Shown here: positions 16,333-24,059 of the stretch, piece by piece
Numbering within the stretch: the first letter of the stretch is position 1
Layout of the letters: the number at the start of each line of letters is the position of its first letter
From: Hypericibacter terrae
GTDB lineage: Bacteria > Pseudomonadota > Alphaproteobacteria > Dongiales > Dongiaceae
Direction: 5' to 3'
Length of the DNA stretch: 64,000 bases
NCBI RefSeq assembly: GCF_008728855.1
Contig: NZ_CP042906.1
Coordinates: forward strand, 4,577,570 to 4,641,569
Program-made: the position numbers and the translations under genes
Notes under the pieces: generated by a model
The model's database searches: none
What the model saw: only the letters and a program-made list of their open reading frames with translations
What the model was told of the DNA's origin: nothing

Positions 16333-18150
16333 TTGGAACGAAAAATAACTCAACTCGGAAATGCGCTCGTTATTGAGAAGGGTAGATATACGCTAACAAA
16401 TCTGCTGTCAGACAAGGCTGTAACTGAGTTTTTCGATCTCAAGGAAAAACTATTTTTCTTTCGAGGAATCGGGATCACAACTCGCAAACGAGACTTTACC
16501 CCAACCGTACTCAAGGCGCTCGCTGACTTCCTCAGTATTGATCGAAAGATCCGCCTGCAAATCTATAGAGCGTTTGGGCGTCCCGTACCAACAATGAACA
16601 AGACCGGTAGCCTTGGCACGCAGCTTCGTAGCGAATGGAAACATTTCGATAGATATTTCGGGCCTGACGTGCCCGCCACGATCGAGGAAATAAAAACTCG
16701 TTATCGCAAAGCGGCTTTGGTTCTGCACCCCGATACGGGCGGCACAGATGAGGGCATGATACAGTTGAATTTAGCCTATAGAAGAATTCACGATGCCATT
16801 CTTCGAAGGCAGATTTCTGATCAAGCGAGTTCAATTACAGCCAATCATGAGTTTTCTCGCGAATCATGGTGGCCTGGTAATGTGATCGAATATCCGCATA
16901 CCCCGACCGACTTCGATACATTGCTGTTGGTCGCGGCAATTGACATCGCGGAAGATATTCTTGCCGAAGATATCTACGCGAGCTTTGCACTGGAACTCGA
17001 TATCTCACAGATCCTAAAATGGGAGCAAAGAAGACAAATTTTTCAAGAAGAATCCATATCGCATGTTATCAGAACGGCACTTACAGCCCGGAAAGCACTC
17101 GGCGATCTTGAGCGTTACGATCAAGTCGAATGCCTAACCCGACGGATCGCCGACTGGATTGAGCGTTTTACCGAGCTCATCGCCCGAAATCATATCAGGA
17201 GTGCTGTCCTGGGGAGGGGCGTAACAAGCAGAGTACAGATGATGGAGCAGATTCTTGCGACAAGAGGCGCAGGCAGTCTGCTTGGGCAATATTGGCGCCA
17301 GCGTCTCAAAGATTATCAAGCCCAGCTTCAGGCTAAGCCCACCGCTTCTCAGCGTCGATTTGTACTAAATCACTCACTTCAAGCCGAAAATGCTTTGCGG
17401 CGCGGCTTTATTTCCAATGTACGCTATCGGAACGCAATCGTACGATTTCACGTCAAAACCACTCACAGAAAAGAAGCAGCCACGTGGCTCGACCGATGGC
17501 TCCTATCTACTGGTGGTTTCAAAAGCCTCGACCTCGATCCGTTTATCGCGGACGAGGAAGTTATGGGCCGTTATGTCATAGAATCTCCAGGTGCTTATAC
17601 GTCCGGTAATTGGCTCCTTTGGTCCGCAGACGCCTGTAGAGAGTATGGGAAGGCGTTTTATCGACATCCAACTGTGGAGTTGGTCGCTAAGTATGGCCGA
17701 GCGCGCCTCTGGCTTACACTTGCGTCCGTCATACGTAGACGGAGGCGAGGATGGAGCAATAGCCACCTTCATTGGCTTGCTGGGGAGACCGGCGTTATCG
17801 AGAAGATCGGTATAGCCGTAAAAGAGGGCGACCTCGGCAAGCACGCATCAGAACTAAAGTTCTTCCTTGAATTCCTGATTCGAGCATCCAAAGAACGTAA
17901 AGAGCGATTGTCGATTCTTGATTCACTCGGTGATGAAGATTTTCGCGATAAGGTGCCGCCAGAGCTGTTTCCCAAACGACACTCTGTAAAGTCGCCAAAA
18001 TGGCGATCCATTAACGGCTTCAAGCCAGACCCATCGGAGATCGATCGTATCACTCCAAGTAGCGGGTACTACCGCGATGCGATGCGCTCCTTGGAAGATC
18101 TAAAGTCTTTTGTTGCAACAGGACACTGGCTAAAAAAGAGAACCCCATGA
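16333..18150 (+). CDS. J-domain-containing protein of unknown function (island gene)
   Basis: A 605-aa protein in clearly AT-richer sequence than its surroundings. A J-domain-like segment lies at about residues 103-157: HFDRYFG, IKTRYRKAALVLHPDTGG, then LNLAYRRIHDAIL. The HPD motif needed to stimulate Hsp70 ATPase is at residues 132-134. The other ~450 residues are helical, rich in Arg/Lys/Glu, with no recognised motif. J domains at an internal position in otherwise unknown proteins occur in phage and genomic-island proteins. The start is TTG 16333, with AAAGGA about 9 bases upstream; no in-frame ATG is better placed. The gene is monocistronic and lies next to a tRNA gene. Confidence 0.7.
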   Translation: MERKITQLGNALVIEKGRYTLTNLLSDKAVTEFFDLKEKLFFFRGIGITTRKRDFTPTVLKALADFLSIDRKIRLQIYRAFGRPVPTMNKTGSLGTQLRSEWKHFDRYFGPDVPATIEEIKTRYRKAALVLHPDTGGTDEGMIQLNLAYRRIHDAILRRQISDQASSITANHEFSRESWWPGNVIEYPHTPTDFDTLLLVAAIDIAEDILAEDIYASFALELDISQILKWEQRRQIFQEESISHVIRTALTARKALGDLERYDQVECLTRRIADWIERFTELIARNHIRSAVLGRGVTSRVQMMEQILATRGAGSLLGQYWRQRLKDYQAQLQAKPTASQRRFVLNHSLQAENALRRGFISNVRYRNAIVRFHVKTTHRKEAATWLDRWLLSTGGFKSLDLDPFIADEEVMGRYVIESPGAYTSGNWLLWSADACREYGKAFYRHPTVELVAKYGRARLWLTLASVIRRRRRGWSNSHLHWLAGETGVIEKIGIAVKEGDLGKHASELKFFLEFLIRASKERKERLSILDSLGDEDFRDKVPPELFPKRHSVKSPKWRSINGFKPDPSEIDRITPSSGYYRDAMRSLEDLKSFVATGHWLKKRTP

Positions 18151-18283
18151 CAAATGCCATAGCGTTGCGTTGGCCAAAATCGCGGCGGCTGTCATGATCC
18201 GCCATTTACGTGCACCACGGTAAACGCCAGCACCGATCTCGATGCTCACGCCAGATAAAGTAAATGAACTTTTGAGAGAAAAG

Positions 18284-18358
18284 TGGTGGGCGCGACAGGG
18301 ATTGAACCTGTGACCCCTACCATGTCAAGGTAGTGCTCTCCCGCTGAGCTACGCGCCC
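18284..18358 (-). tRNA. tRNA-Val (anticodon GAC)
   Basis: The reverse strand folds as a complete tRNA: acceptor GGGCGCG / CGCGCCC, D arm GCTC..GAGC, anticodon stem CTACC / GGTAG around loop TTGACAT (anticodon GAC, Val), T arm ACAGG TTCAATC CCTGT, and an encoded CCA. Its 3' end faces the accessory island at 14.2-18.2 kb, the side on which integrating elements usually insert. Confidence 0.95.
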
Positions 18359-18532
18359 ATTCACTGTCCGGAGCCGTCCGGGCCGAAGGCTTTCACCTGT
18401 GCGGTCCGGCGGGATCGAGGTCCGACCCCGGAAAAGAGGCGTGGCATTACCATCCCCCGGGCCCGCTTGGCAAGTCCCGGGGAGGAGGCCGCGAACGGCC
18501 TCAGGCGGCGAGGCCCCCGAGGCCGCAAGGCC

Positions 18533-18892
18533 TCAAGCCGCAAGAATCGAATCGACCTCGGCCACCAGATCGCGCAGATGGAACGGCTTGGACAGGACGC
18601 GGGGCGCCCCCGGCAGCCCGTCGCGCTGGCGCAGGGCCACGGCGGCGAAGCCGGTGATGAACAGCACCTTCAATTCGGGGTCGCGCGCCGAGGCGCGGCG
18701 CGCCAGCTCGATGCCGTCGATGCCGGGCATGACGACGTCGGCCAGCAGCAGGTCGAAGACATTGCCGTCGAGCTTCGACTCCGCCTCGCTGCCATCGGGT
18801 GCGGCCTCGACCCAATGGCCCGCACGGCGCAGGGCCTTCGCGAGAAACTCGCGCAGCGAATCGTCATCTTCGGCCAACAGAATGCGCGCCAT
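18533..18892 (-). CDS. cpdR: CpdR-type single-domain response regulator
   Basis: A 119-aa stand-alone receiver domain beginning MARILLAEDDDSLREFLAKA. It has the acidic pocket (EDD at 8-10), the phospho-acceptor D52 in LLLADVVMPG, the conserved Thr (FITG) and the switch Lys (LSKPFHL). No output domain follows. In Caulobacter, unphosphorylated CpdR loads ClpXP to degrade cell-cycle proteins such as PdeA and CtrA; the CckA-ChpT relay phosphorylates it. Synteny with N-formylglutamate amidohydrolase, seen here divergently, is common for alphaproteobacterial cpdR. ATG 18892 is preferred over a start 19 residues upstream because of the family start and TTGGAG before it. Confidence 0.88.
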   Translation of the reverse strand: MARILLAEDDDSLREFLAKALRRAGHWVEAAPDGSEAESKLDGNVFDLLLADVVMPGIDGIELARRASARDPELKVLFITGFAAVALRQRDGLPGAPRVLSKPFHLRDLVAEVDSILAA

Positions 18893-19212
18893 TGGAACTC
18901 CAACCCCCGGGATCGGGGTTGTCCAGGATAGGCACCAAGCCTGAAGCAATGGTTAGCATATCCCGGTCATGAGTGGCCAACCCCTTGAGCTGTGCTCCTT
19001 TTCGGGCGATTGCCCGAGTTTTCGGCGATTGCGGCAAATTGGCCCAGGGCGCGAGGCGGCCAGCGCGCGGGCTGGGCTCGGAGGACGCCATCAGCCATCC
19101 CGGCGGGCGGCCAGACCCCGACCGTACCTGCGAGCGGACGTCCGGCGAACCCTGTCGGGAGCGCCCACGCAAACCATGGCAGGCGGCGGATTTTTCGACT
19201 AAATCACAGTCT

Positions 19213-20130
19213 ATGAAACCCGCACCCGCGAGCGCCAAGCCGGCCAGCCCGCTTCCCGCCCATCGGAAGTCCGGCGAGGCCGTGATCGAGATCATGGCGC
19301 CAGGCGCGCAGACCGTGCCGCTCGTGTTCTCCTCGCCGCATAGCGGTCGCGATTATCCGGCGGAGTTCCTCGCCCTGTCGCGGCTCGATCCGCTGACCCT
19401 GCGCCGCTCCGAGGACTCTTACGTGGACGAGCTGTTCGCGGCCGCAGCGGAGCATGGCGCGCCTTTGCTGCGCGCGCTGTTCCCGCGCGTCTTCGTCGAC
19501 CCCAACCGCGAAGCCCTCGAACTCGATCCGGCGATGTTCTCCGATCCGCTGCCCGCCAATGCGAACACCAACTCGCCGCGGGTCGCGGCCGGCCTCGGCA
19601 GCATCGCGCGGGTGGTGGCGAGCGGCGAGGAGATCTATGCGCGGAAATTGCCGCTGGCCGAGGCCGAGGCCCGGCTCGACCGCTACTGGTATCCCTATCA
19701 CGCGGCGCTCGAGGATTTGCTGGCGGCCTCGCGCCGGCGCTTCGGGCACGTCCTGCTGATCGATTGCCACTCGATGCCGTCGGTCGGCGGGCCGATGGAG
19801 CGCGATGCCGGCGACCGGCGGCTCGATTTCGTGCTGGGCGACTGCCATGGCCGGTCCTGCGCGCCGGCGCTCACCGATCGCGTCGAAGCGATCCTCCAGG
19901 CCGACGGCTTCCGCGTCGAGCGCAACGCGCCCTATGCCGGCGGCTACGTGACCCAGCATTACGGACGTCCCGCCGAGGGAGTCCACACGCTGCAGATCGA
20001 GGTCAATCGCGCGCTCTACATGAACGAAGCCACTTACGAACGGCGCCCCGGCTTCGCCGGCCTCCAGCGTGCGATCGGCCAGCTGATCGCGCAACTCGCC
20101 CAGCTCGAGCGGACGGCCTTCGCGGCATGA
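19213..20130 (+). CDS. N-formylglutamate amidohydrolase family protein
   Basis: A 305-aa member of the FGase family (PF05013). Key segments are LVFSSPHSGRDYP, RRSEDSYVDELF, FPRVFVDPNREALELDPAMF, VLLIDCHSMPS and HTLQIEVNRALYMNE. The His and Glu residues in SSPHSG, IDCHSMP and IEVNR are probable metal ligands. The family hydrolyses N-formyl-L-glutamate to formate and glutamate at the end of one histidine pathway, but no other hut gene is nearby, so the physiological substrate is open. ATG 19213 avoids an 80-residue upstream extension of non-coding appearance. The stop overlaps the start of the acetyltransferase gene (ATGA). Confidence 0.88.
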   Translation: MKPAPASAKPASPLPAHRKSGEAVIEIMAPGAQTVPLVFSSPHSGRDYPAEFLALSRLDPLTLRRSEDSYVDELFAAAAEHGAPLLRALFPRVFVDPNREALELDPAMFSDPLPANANTNSPRVAAGLGSIARVVASGEEIYARKLPLAEAEARLDRYWYPYHAALEDLLAASRRRFGHVLLIDCHSMPSVGGPMERDAGDRRLDFVLGDCHGRSCAPALTDRVEAILQADGFRVERNAPYAGGYVTQHYGRPAEGVHTLQIEVNRALYMNEATYERRPGFAGLQRAIGQLIAQLAQLERTAFAA

Positions 20131-20681
20131 GCGGCGTCGAGACGGTTCCCTCGCCCTCCATCCTGGTGCGCGATGCGCGGCCCGAGGACATGCCGGTGCT
20201 GCAGGCGATCTATGCCCATCATGTGCTGAACAGCGTTGGCACCTTCGAGGAGGTGCCGCCCGATCTGGCCGAGATGAACCGCCGGCGCGAGGAGATCCAG
20301 GCGCGGGGCTTTCCCTATGTCGCGGCGGAGCGCGACGGCTTGGTCAAGGGCTATGCCTATTGCAACAGCTTCCGGCCGCGCTCGGCCTATCGCTTCACGG
20401 TCGAGGATTCGGTCTATGTCGCGCCCGACGCCGTCGGCCAGGGCTTCGGCCGCGCCGCCATGCGCGAGGTCATCCGGCGCGCGACCGTGCTCGGCATGCG
20501 CCAGATGGTGGCGGTCATCGGCGATTCCGCCAACAGCGCCTCGATCCATATGCATGAGACCCTCGGCTTCAGCCGCCAGGCGGTGTTGCGCGCGGTGGGC
20601 TTCAAGCTCGGCCGCTGGGTCGATGCCGTGATCATGCAGCTGGCGCTGGGCGGTGGCGACGACACCCCGCCGGTGCGCTAG
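20127..20681 (+). CDS. GNAT N-acetyltransferase (phosphinothricin acetyltransferase-like)
   Basis: A 184-aa GNAT enzyme of the Pat/Bar/YncA type. It shows IRDARPEDMPVLQAIYAHH-like start (VRDARPEDMPVLQAIYAHHV), VNSVGTFE-like segment NSVGTFEEVPP, the acetyl-CoA loop VGQGFGRAAM and the end VGFKLGRWVDAVIMQ. Related enzymes acetylate phosphinothricin, methionine sulfone/sulfoximine or similar amino acids. The ATG overlaps the preceding stop codon, so expression with the amidohydrolase is coupled. Substrate is unproven. Confidence 0.88.
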   Translation: MSGVETVPSPSILVRDARPEDMPVLQAIYAHHVLNSVGTFEEVPPDLAEMNRRREEIQARGFPYVAAERDGLVKGYAYCNSFRPRSAYRFTVEDSVYVAPDAVGQGFGRAAMREVIRRATVLGMRQMVAVIGDSANSASIHMHETLGFSRQAVLRAVGFKLGRWVDAVIMQLALGGGDDTPPVR

Positions 20682-20750
20682 GCGGGCTGTCCCGCTTCCC
20701 GTCGCCCCTCTCTGCCCACAGCCCTGCCAGGGCGGCCCGGCCAAAACCCC

Positions 20751-20780
20751 AAAAAAAGGGCCGTGCGGTTCGCACGGCCC
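20751..20780 (-). terminator. Rho-independent terminator on the minus strand
   Basis: A perfect 10-bp stem (GGGCCGTGCG at 20758-20767 and its complement at 20771-20780) with a 3-base loop. On the minus strand it is followed by seven T residues (A run at 20751-20757 on the plus strand). The orientation serves a transcript coming from the right, the candidate sRNA, not the plus-strand acetyltransferase gene. Confidence 0.85.
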
Positions 20781-20859
20781 AAGTTCTGGGAGGAAACGCC
20801 CATGAGGCGTTCATGCGAGAAAAGGCGCTGTCAGGGGGACAGGACAGCCTTATCTCGCA
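20751..20859 (-). ncRNA. Candidate small regulatory RNA (three hairpins, C-rich loops)
   Basis: The minus strand contains, in order, a long stem-loop at 20858-20815 (outer stem GCGAGA / TCTCGC, inner GGCTGTC / GACAGC, loop CTGTCCCCCT), a second hairpin at 20811-20795 (AACGCC / GGCGTT), a single-stranded TTCCTCCCAGAACTT segment and a rho-independent terminator at 20780-20751. C-rich loops and an exposed CCTCCC are typical of alphaproteobacterial trans-acting sRNAs that pair with ribosome binding sites. A sigma70-like promoter lies immediately upstream. No coding gene is available to own the terminator. The transcript would be about 109 nt. I cannot assign it to an Rfam family. Confidence 0.65.
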
Positions 20860-20865
20860 ACGCAA

Positions 20866-20894
20866 CATATGCCCCCGGGCGGCCTGGAAATCAA
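20866..20894 (-). promoter_or_regulatory. Predicted sigma70-type promoter of the candidate sRNA
   Basis: On the minus strand TTGATT (20894-20889) and CATATG (20871-20866) are separated by 17 bases. The expected start, 6-8 bases further, falls at the first base of the long hairpin. The -10 is a weak match. Confidence 0.45.
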
Positions 20895-21115
20895 TGGTCG
20901 AATTGTGAAAATAATGTGTTGATTTCCCATGAGATGCGACGTTCGGACGCACACATAGATTTGATTGTGCGGTGCAACAGAAATGCTTTCTTCCAAGGGT
21001 TTGGGGAGGCCCCGGCCGCGTTGACGGGCTGGAAACCCATTTCTGGCATAGCTCTTGCTCTGCCTTCGCCGAGGCCCCTTGGGGGACCCGACGAAACGGA
21101 CGACCGAGGACTGCG

Positions 21116-21877
21116 ATGCCAGCGCCCACCGCCGACCGCCGGACCGCCTGGAGGAGCGCCGTTGCGCTGAGCCTGATGCTCGCCTTGGCGGTGCTCACGC
21201 GTCCCGCCGCCGCCAGCCAGGCTCCCACCGCTCCCGATACCGCGGCCGAAACCGCGCCTGACAGCCCGGCCGACACGGCCGGCCTGCCCTCCGACGACTG
21301 GAAGCTCTGCTCGACGGAGATCAGCAAGATCGAGGCGGCTGAGCAGATCCCGAGCCTCCTGCTCCATGCCATTTCCAAGATCGAATCCGGCCGCACCTCG
21401 CCCGAGGGCACGGCAAGAATTGCCTGGCCCTGGACCGTGATGGCCGAGGGACAGGGGCGCTATTTGCCGACTAAGGCCGCGGCCATCGCCGAGGTGAAGA
21501 AGCTGCGCAAGCGCGGCGTGAAGAGCATCGATGTCGGCTGCATGCAGGTGAATCTCATGTATCACGCCGATGCCTTCGACAGCATCGAGGACGCCTTCGA
21601 TCCGGCCCAAAACGTCGCCTATGCGGCGCAGTTCCTGAAGGCGCTGAAGGACGAGCTCCATTCCTGGATCAAGGCGGTCGGCAGCTACCATTCCCGCACG
21701 CCGGCCTATTTCGCGGTCTACCGTTCCAAGGTGTTCGCCGCCTGGCGCCAGGAGCAGAAGGACCAGCGCACGCAGGTGCGCGACGAGCTGGTCGCCGCCA
21801 AGGAAGGCCGCATCGAGAACCTCGCCTTCCGCCATGCCGGCCCGGTTGCGGCGCTGATCGCGGCGTTCAACGAATAG
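21116..21877 (+). CDS. Lytic transglycosylase SLT-domain protein
   Basis: A 253-aa secreted protein. The signal peptide is visible (AVALSLMLALAVLTRPAAA, cleavage after about residue 34) and is followed by a short Pro/Ala/Thr linker. The SLT-like domain has LLLHAISKIESGR (catalytic Glu in the ES motif), SIDVGCMQVNLMYHADAF and SYHSRTPAYFAVYRSKVF. Such enzymes cleave peptidoglycan to 1,6-anhydromuropeptides in the periplasm, either in wall turnover or to open space for secretion or flagellar machines. GAGGA precedes ATG 21116. An earlier in-frame start would destroy the signal peptide position. Confidence 0.88.
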   Translation: MPAPTADRRTAWRSAVALSLMLALAVLTRPAAASQAPTAPDTAAETAPDSPADTAGLPSDDWKLCSTEISKIEAAEQIPSLLLHAISKIESGRTSPEGTARIAWPWTVMAEGQGRYLPTKAAAIAEVKKLRKRGVKSIDVGCMQVNLMYHADAFDSIEDAFDPAQNVAYAAQFLKALKDELHSWIKAVGSYHSRTPAYFAVYRSKVFAAWRQEQKDQRTQVRDELVAAKEGRIENLAFRHAGPVAALIAAFNE

Positions 21878-21942
21878 GCGCGGCCGCTCTCGCGATAGAC
21901 GCGCATTCGGCCGCGTTATTTCCCTTCTTCCCTTCCCTTTCT

Positions 21943-22122
21943 TCCCCTCCCCCCTTGAGGGGGAGGCTGGGGTGGGGGTGGATGCCGGACTCACTTTGAC
22001 AAAGCTCTTCTTCGTTCTCCCGATCGCTTCGCGTCTAAGGCAGATCGGAGCCAGGCCGATACCGACCGCGCTCTACGAGTACCCCCCACCCTAACCTCCC
22101 CCTCAAGGGGGGAGGGGTTTAG
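21943..22122. repeat. Inverted pair of GC-rich REP-like elements
   Basis: The left element reads CTCCCCCCTTGAGGGGGAGG then CTGGGGTGGGGGT; the right element is its inverted counterpart, ACCCCCCACCCTAACC then TCCCCCTCAAGGGGGGAG. About 105 unrelated bases separate them. The same pair arrangement recurs at 26232-26389. This fills most of the 369-base gap between the transglycosylase and the aminotransferase. Confidence 0.8.
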
Positions 22123-22246
22123 GAAGAGGGGAGCGGCATGAGATCGAGGGGCAGAAGAAAGACAAAGCGGGCCCGTAAGAATTTGTGCCTCGCGTCATCG
22201 GGCGCGCGAGCTTGCGCCCGCGCGCGCTTCGCCCTAGCGTCGCGCC

Positions 22247-23431
22247 ATGTCCATCGATCTCGCCAGGGCCCGGGCCGATACGCCGGCGGTTGCGCGCCTG
22301 CTTCATTTCAACAATGCGGGCGCGGGGCTGATGCCCGCCCCCGTGCTCGAAACCGTCATCGAGCATCTCCATCTCGAGGCCGAGATCGGCGGCTACGAGG
22401 CCGCCGCGATGGCGGCGGCACGCCATGAGCGCGTCTACGATTCGATCGCGACGCTCCTGAACTGCCATCGCGACGAGGTGGCGCTGGTCGAGAACGCCAC
22501 CGTCGCCTGGCAGCTCGCCTTCCATTCGCTGCAGCTCGAGGCCGGCGACCGCATCCTCACCGGCGAAGCCGAGTATGCGAGCAACTATATCAGCTTCCTC
22601 CAGGTCGCCCGGGCCCGCGGCGTCGCGGTGGCGGTGGTGCCGAGCGACGAGGACGGCGCGCTCTCGGTCGCGGCCCTGGAGCGGATGATCGGCCCCGAGG
22701 TCAAGCTCATCGCCGTCACCCATGTGCCGACCAATGGCGGGCTGGTCAATCCGGCGGCGGCCATCGGCAGGCTCGCCCGCGCCCACCGGATTCCGTTCCT
22801 GCTCGATGCCTGCCAGTCGGTCGGGCAGTTGCCGATCGATGTCGATGCGATCGGCTGCGACATGCTCTCGGCGACGGGCCGCAAATATCTGCGCGGGCCT
22901 CGCGGCACCGGCTTCCTCTATGTGCGCCGCGCGCTGCTCGAGCGGCTGGAGCCGCCCTTCATCGATCTCCAGGGTGCGACCTGGGTCGCGCCGGACCGCT
23001 ACGAGCTCAGGCCCGACGCCCGGCGTTTCGAGAACTGGGAGAATTATTTCGCGGGCCAGCTCGGGCTCGGGGCCGCCATCGACTATGCGCTGGCCTGGGG
23101 CCTGCATGCGATCGCCGCGCGCATCGTTCCCCTGGCGGAGTCGCTCCGCAGCAGGCTCGGCGCCATTCCGGGCGTGACCTTGCGCGATCTGGGCACGCAG
23201 CGCTGCGGCATCGTCAGTTTCACCGTGGCCGGACAGGAGGCGCGCGACCTCGTCGCCGGCCTGCGCCGGCAGCATATCAACATCTCGGCCTCGGGCCCGT
23301 CATCGACGCTGCTCGACGCGCTCGCCCGCAAGCTCCCCGATCTGCTCCGCGCCTCGGTGCATTACTACAACAGCGAGGCCGAGGTGGACCGCTTCGCCGG
23401 CGCGATCGAGAAGATCGCGAAGGCGAGCTAA
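22247..23431 (+). CDS. Class V aminotransferase-fold PLP enzyme
   Basis: A 394-aa fold-type I PLP enzyme of the class V group (cysteine desulfurase / isopenicillin N epimerase-like). It shows LHFNNAGAGLMP, VENATVAWQLAFHSL, THVPTNGGLVNP, LLDACQSVGQLPIDV and the PLP-lysine segment LSATGRKYLRGPRGTGFLY. The mobile loop with a catalytic Cys expected of a cysteine desulfurase is not evident, so a different reaction such as lyase, epimerase or aminotransferase is likely. It is preceded by REP-like repeats and followed by a strong hairpin. No pathway partner adjoins it. Confidence 0.87.
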   Translation: MSIDLARARADTPAVARLLHFNNAGAGLMPAPVLETVIEHLHLEAEIGGYEAAAMAAARHERVYDSIATLLNCHRDEVALVENATVAWQLAFHSLQLEAGDRILTGEAEYASNYISFLQVARARGVAVAVVPSDEDGALSVAALERMIGPEVKLIAVTHVPTNGGLVNPAAAIGRLARAHRIPFLLDACQSVGQLPIDVDAIGCDMLSATGRKYLRGPRGTGFLYVRRALLERLEPPFIDLQGATWVAPDRYELRPDARRFENWENYFAGQLGLGAAIDYALAWGLHAIAARIVPLAESLRSRLGAIPGVTLRDLGTQRCGIVSFTVAGQEARDLVAGLRRQHINISASGPSSTLLDALARKLPDLLRASVHYYNSEAEVDRFAGAIEKIAKAS

Positions 23432-23484
23432 GGCGGACGTTGCTTCGCTCTTCATCGTAAAGCCGGAATTCTCAAAAAGAATCC

Positions 23485-23522
23485 TTCCTCTCCCCCTCCT
23501 GCCTTCAGGAGGGGGAGAGGAA
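23485..23522. terminator. Strong hairpin between convergent genes, likely bidirectional terminator
   Basis: A perfect 17-bp stem (TTCCTCTCCCCCTCCTG and its complement) with loop CCTT lies 54 bases after the aminotransferase stop and 10 bases before the end of the convergent lipoprotein gene. It lacks long T runs, so it may act by structure alone or be a shortened REP-like element. Confidence 0.6.
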
Positions 23523-23532
23523 AGAACATGGT

Positions 23533-24030
23533 TCAGTTCTGCTGCTGCGCCTGCGCTTGAGCCTGTTTGCAGCGGGCGGCGTCGACGAAGGCCTGGTTGA
23601 TGGTGATGCCGTCGCGGACCGAGCTGAGATAGAGATCGATCCAGGCGTCGTCCTTGCCCATCGAGTGATATTCGTCGCGCGTGGCCTGCTCGTTGGCGAG
23701 GATGTTCTTGTATTCCTGCACATAGCGCTCGCCCGCGGCGATCGAATGATCGAAGCCGCCGCCGGCCGCGATCATGTCGTCGACCGGCTTGGTGAAGGTC
23801 CGCTCCAGATGCTCGGAGCCGATGAAGGCCGCCAACTGGTCGTAGGGCGTCACCAGCTTGGCCTTGGCCGCGGAGAGATTCTCGGGGCAGCTCTGGGGCG
23901 GCGGGGGTGTCGGCGCCGGGGCGGGCTCGGAGGTGGCGCAGGCGGCGAGGAAGGCCGACAGAAAGAGCGCGGCCAGCCGCAGCCCGACCGGGACCGGCTT
24001 CCGCGCCGGCTGCGCGATGGTCATGCTCAT
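23533..24030 (-). CDS. Hypothetical lipoprotein
   Basis: A 165-aa protein with a lipoprotein signal: positively charged N-terminus, LAALFLSAFLAAC with lipobox Cys at about residue 31, then a Pro-rich stretch (APAPTPPPPQ). The mature part is helical and ends in a Gln/Ala run (KQAQAQAQQQN). It would be anchored in the membrane facing the periplasm. It follows dgcA by 29 bases on the same strand and may be co-transcribed with the dgcN-dgcA pair, though no functional link is known. No family recognised. Confidence 0.75.
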   Translation of the reverse strand: MSMTIAQPARKPVPVGLRLAALFLSAFLAACATSEPAPAPTPPPPQSCPENLSAAKAKLVTPYDQLAAFIGSEHLERTFTKPVDDMIAAGGGFDHSIAAGERYVQEYKNILANEQATRDEYHSMGKDDAWIDLYLSSVRDGITINQAFVDAARCKQAQAQAQQQN

Positions 24031-24059
24031 GCTCGTTCCCTTCCTGCCTGCCGTCGATC

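Larger units (their letters stand above)
20682..21115. other. 434-base intergenic region holding a candidate small RNA
   Basis: No protein gene is supported here. The left half carries the minus-strand sRNA candidate with its own terminator and promoter (20751-20894). The right half (about 20900-21115) is leader sequence for the lytic transglycosylase gene, and I see no clear motif in it. Confidence 0.6.
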
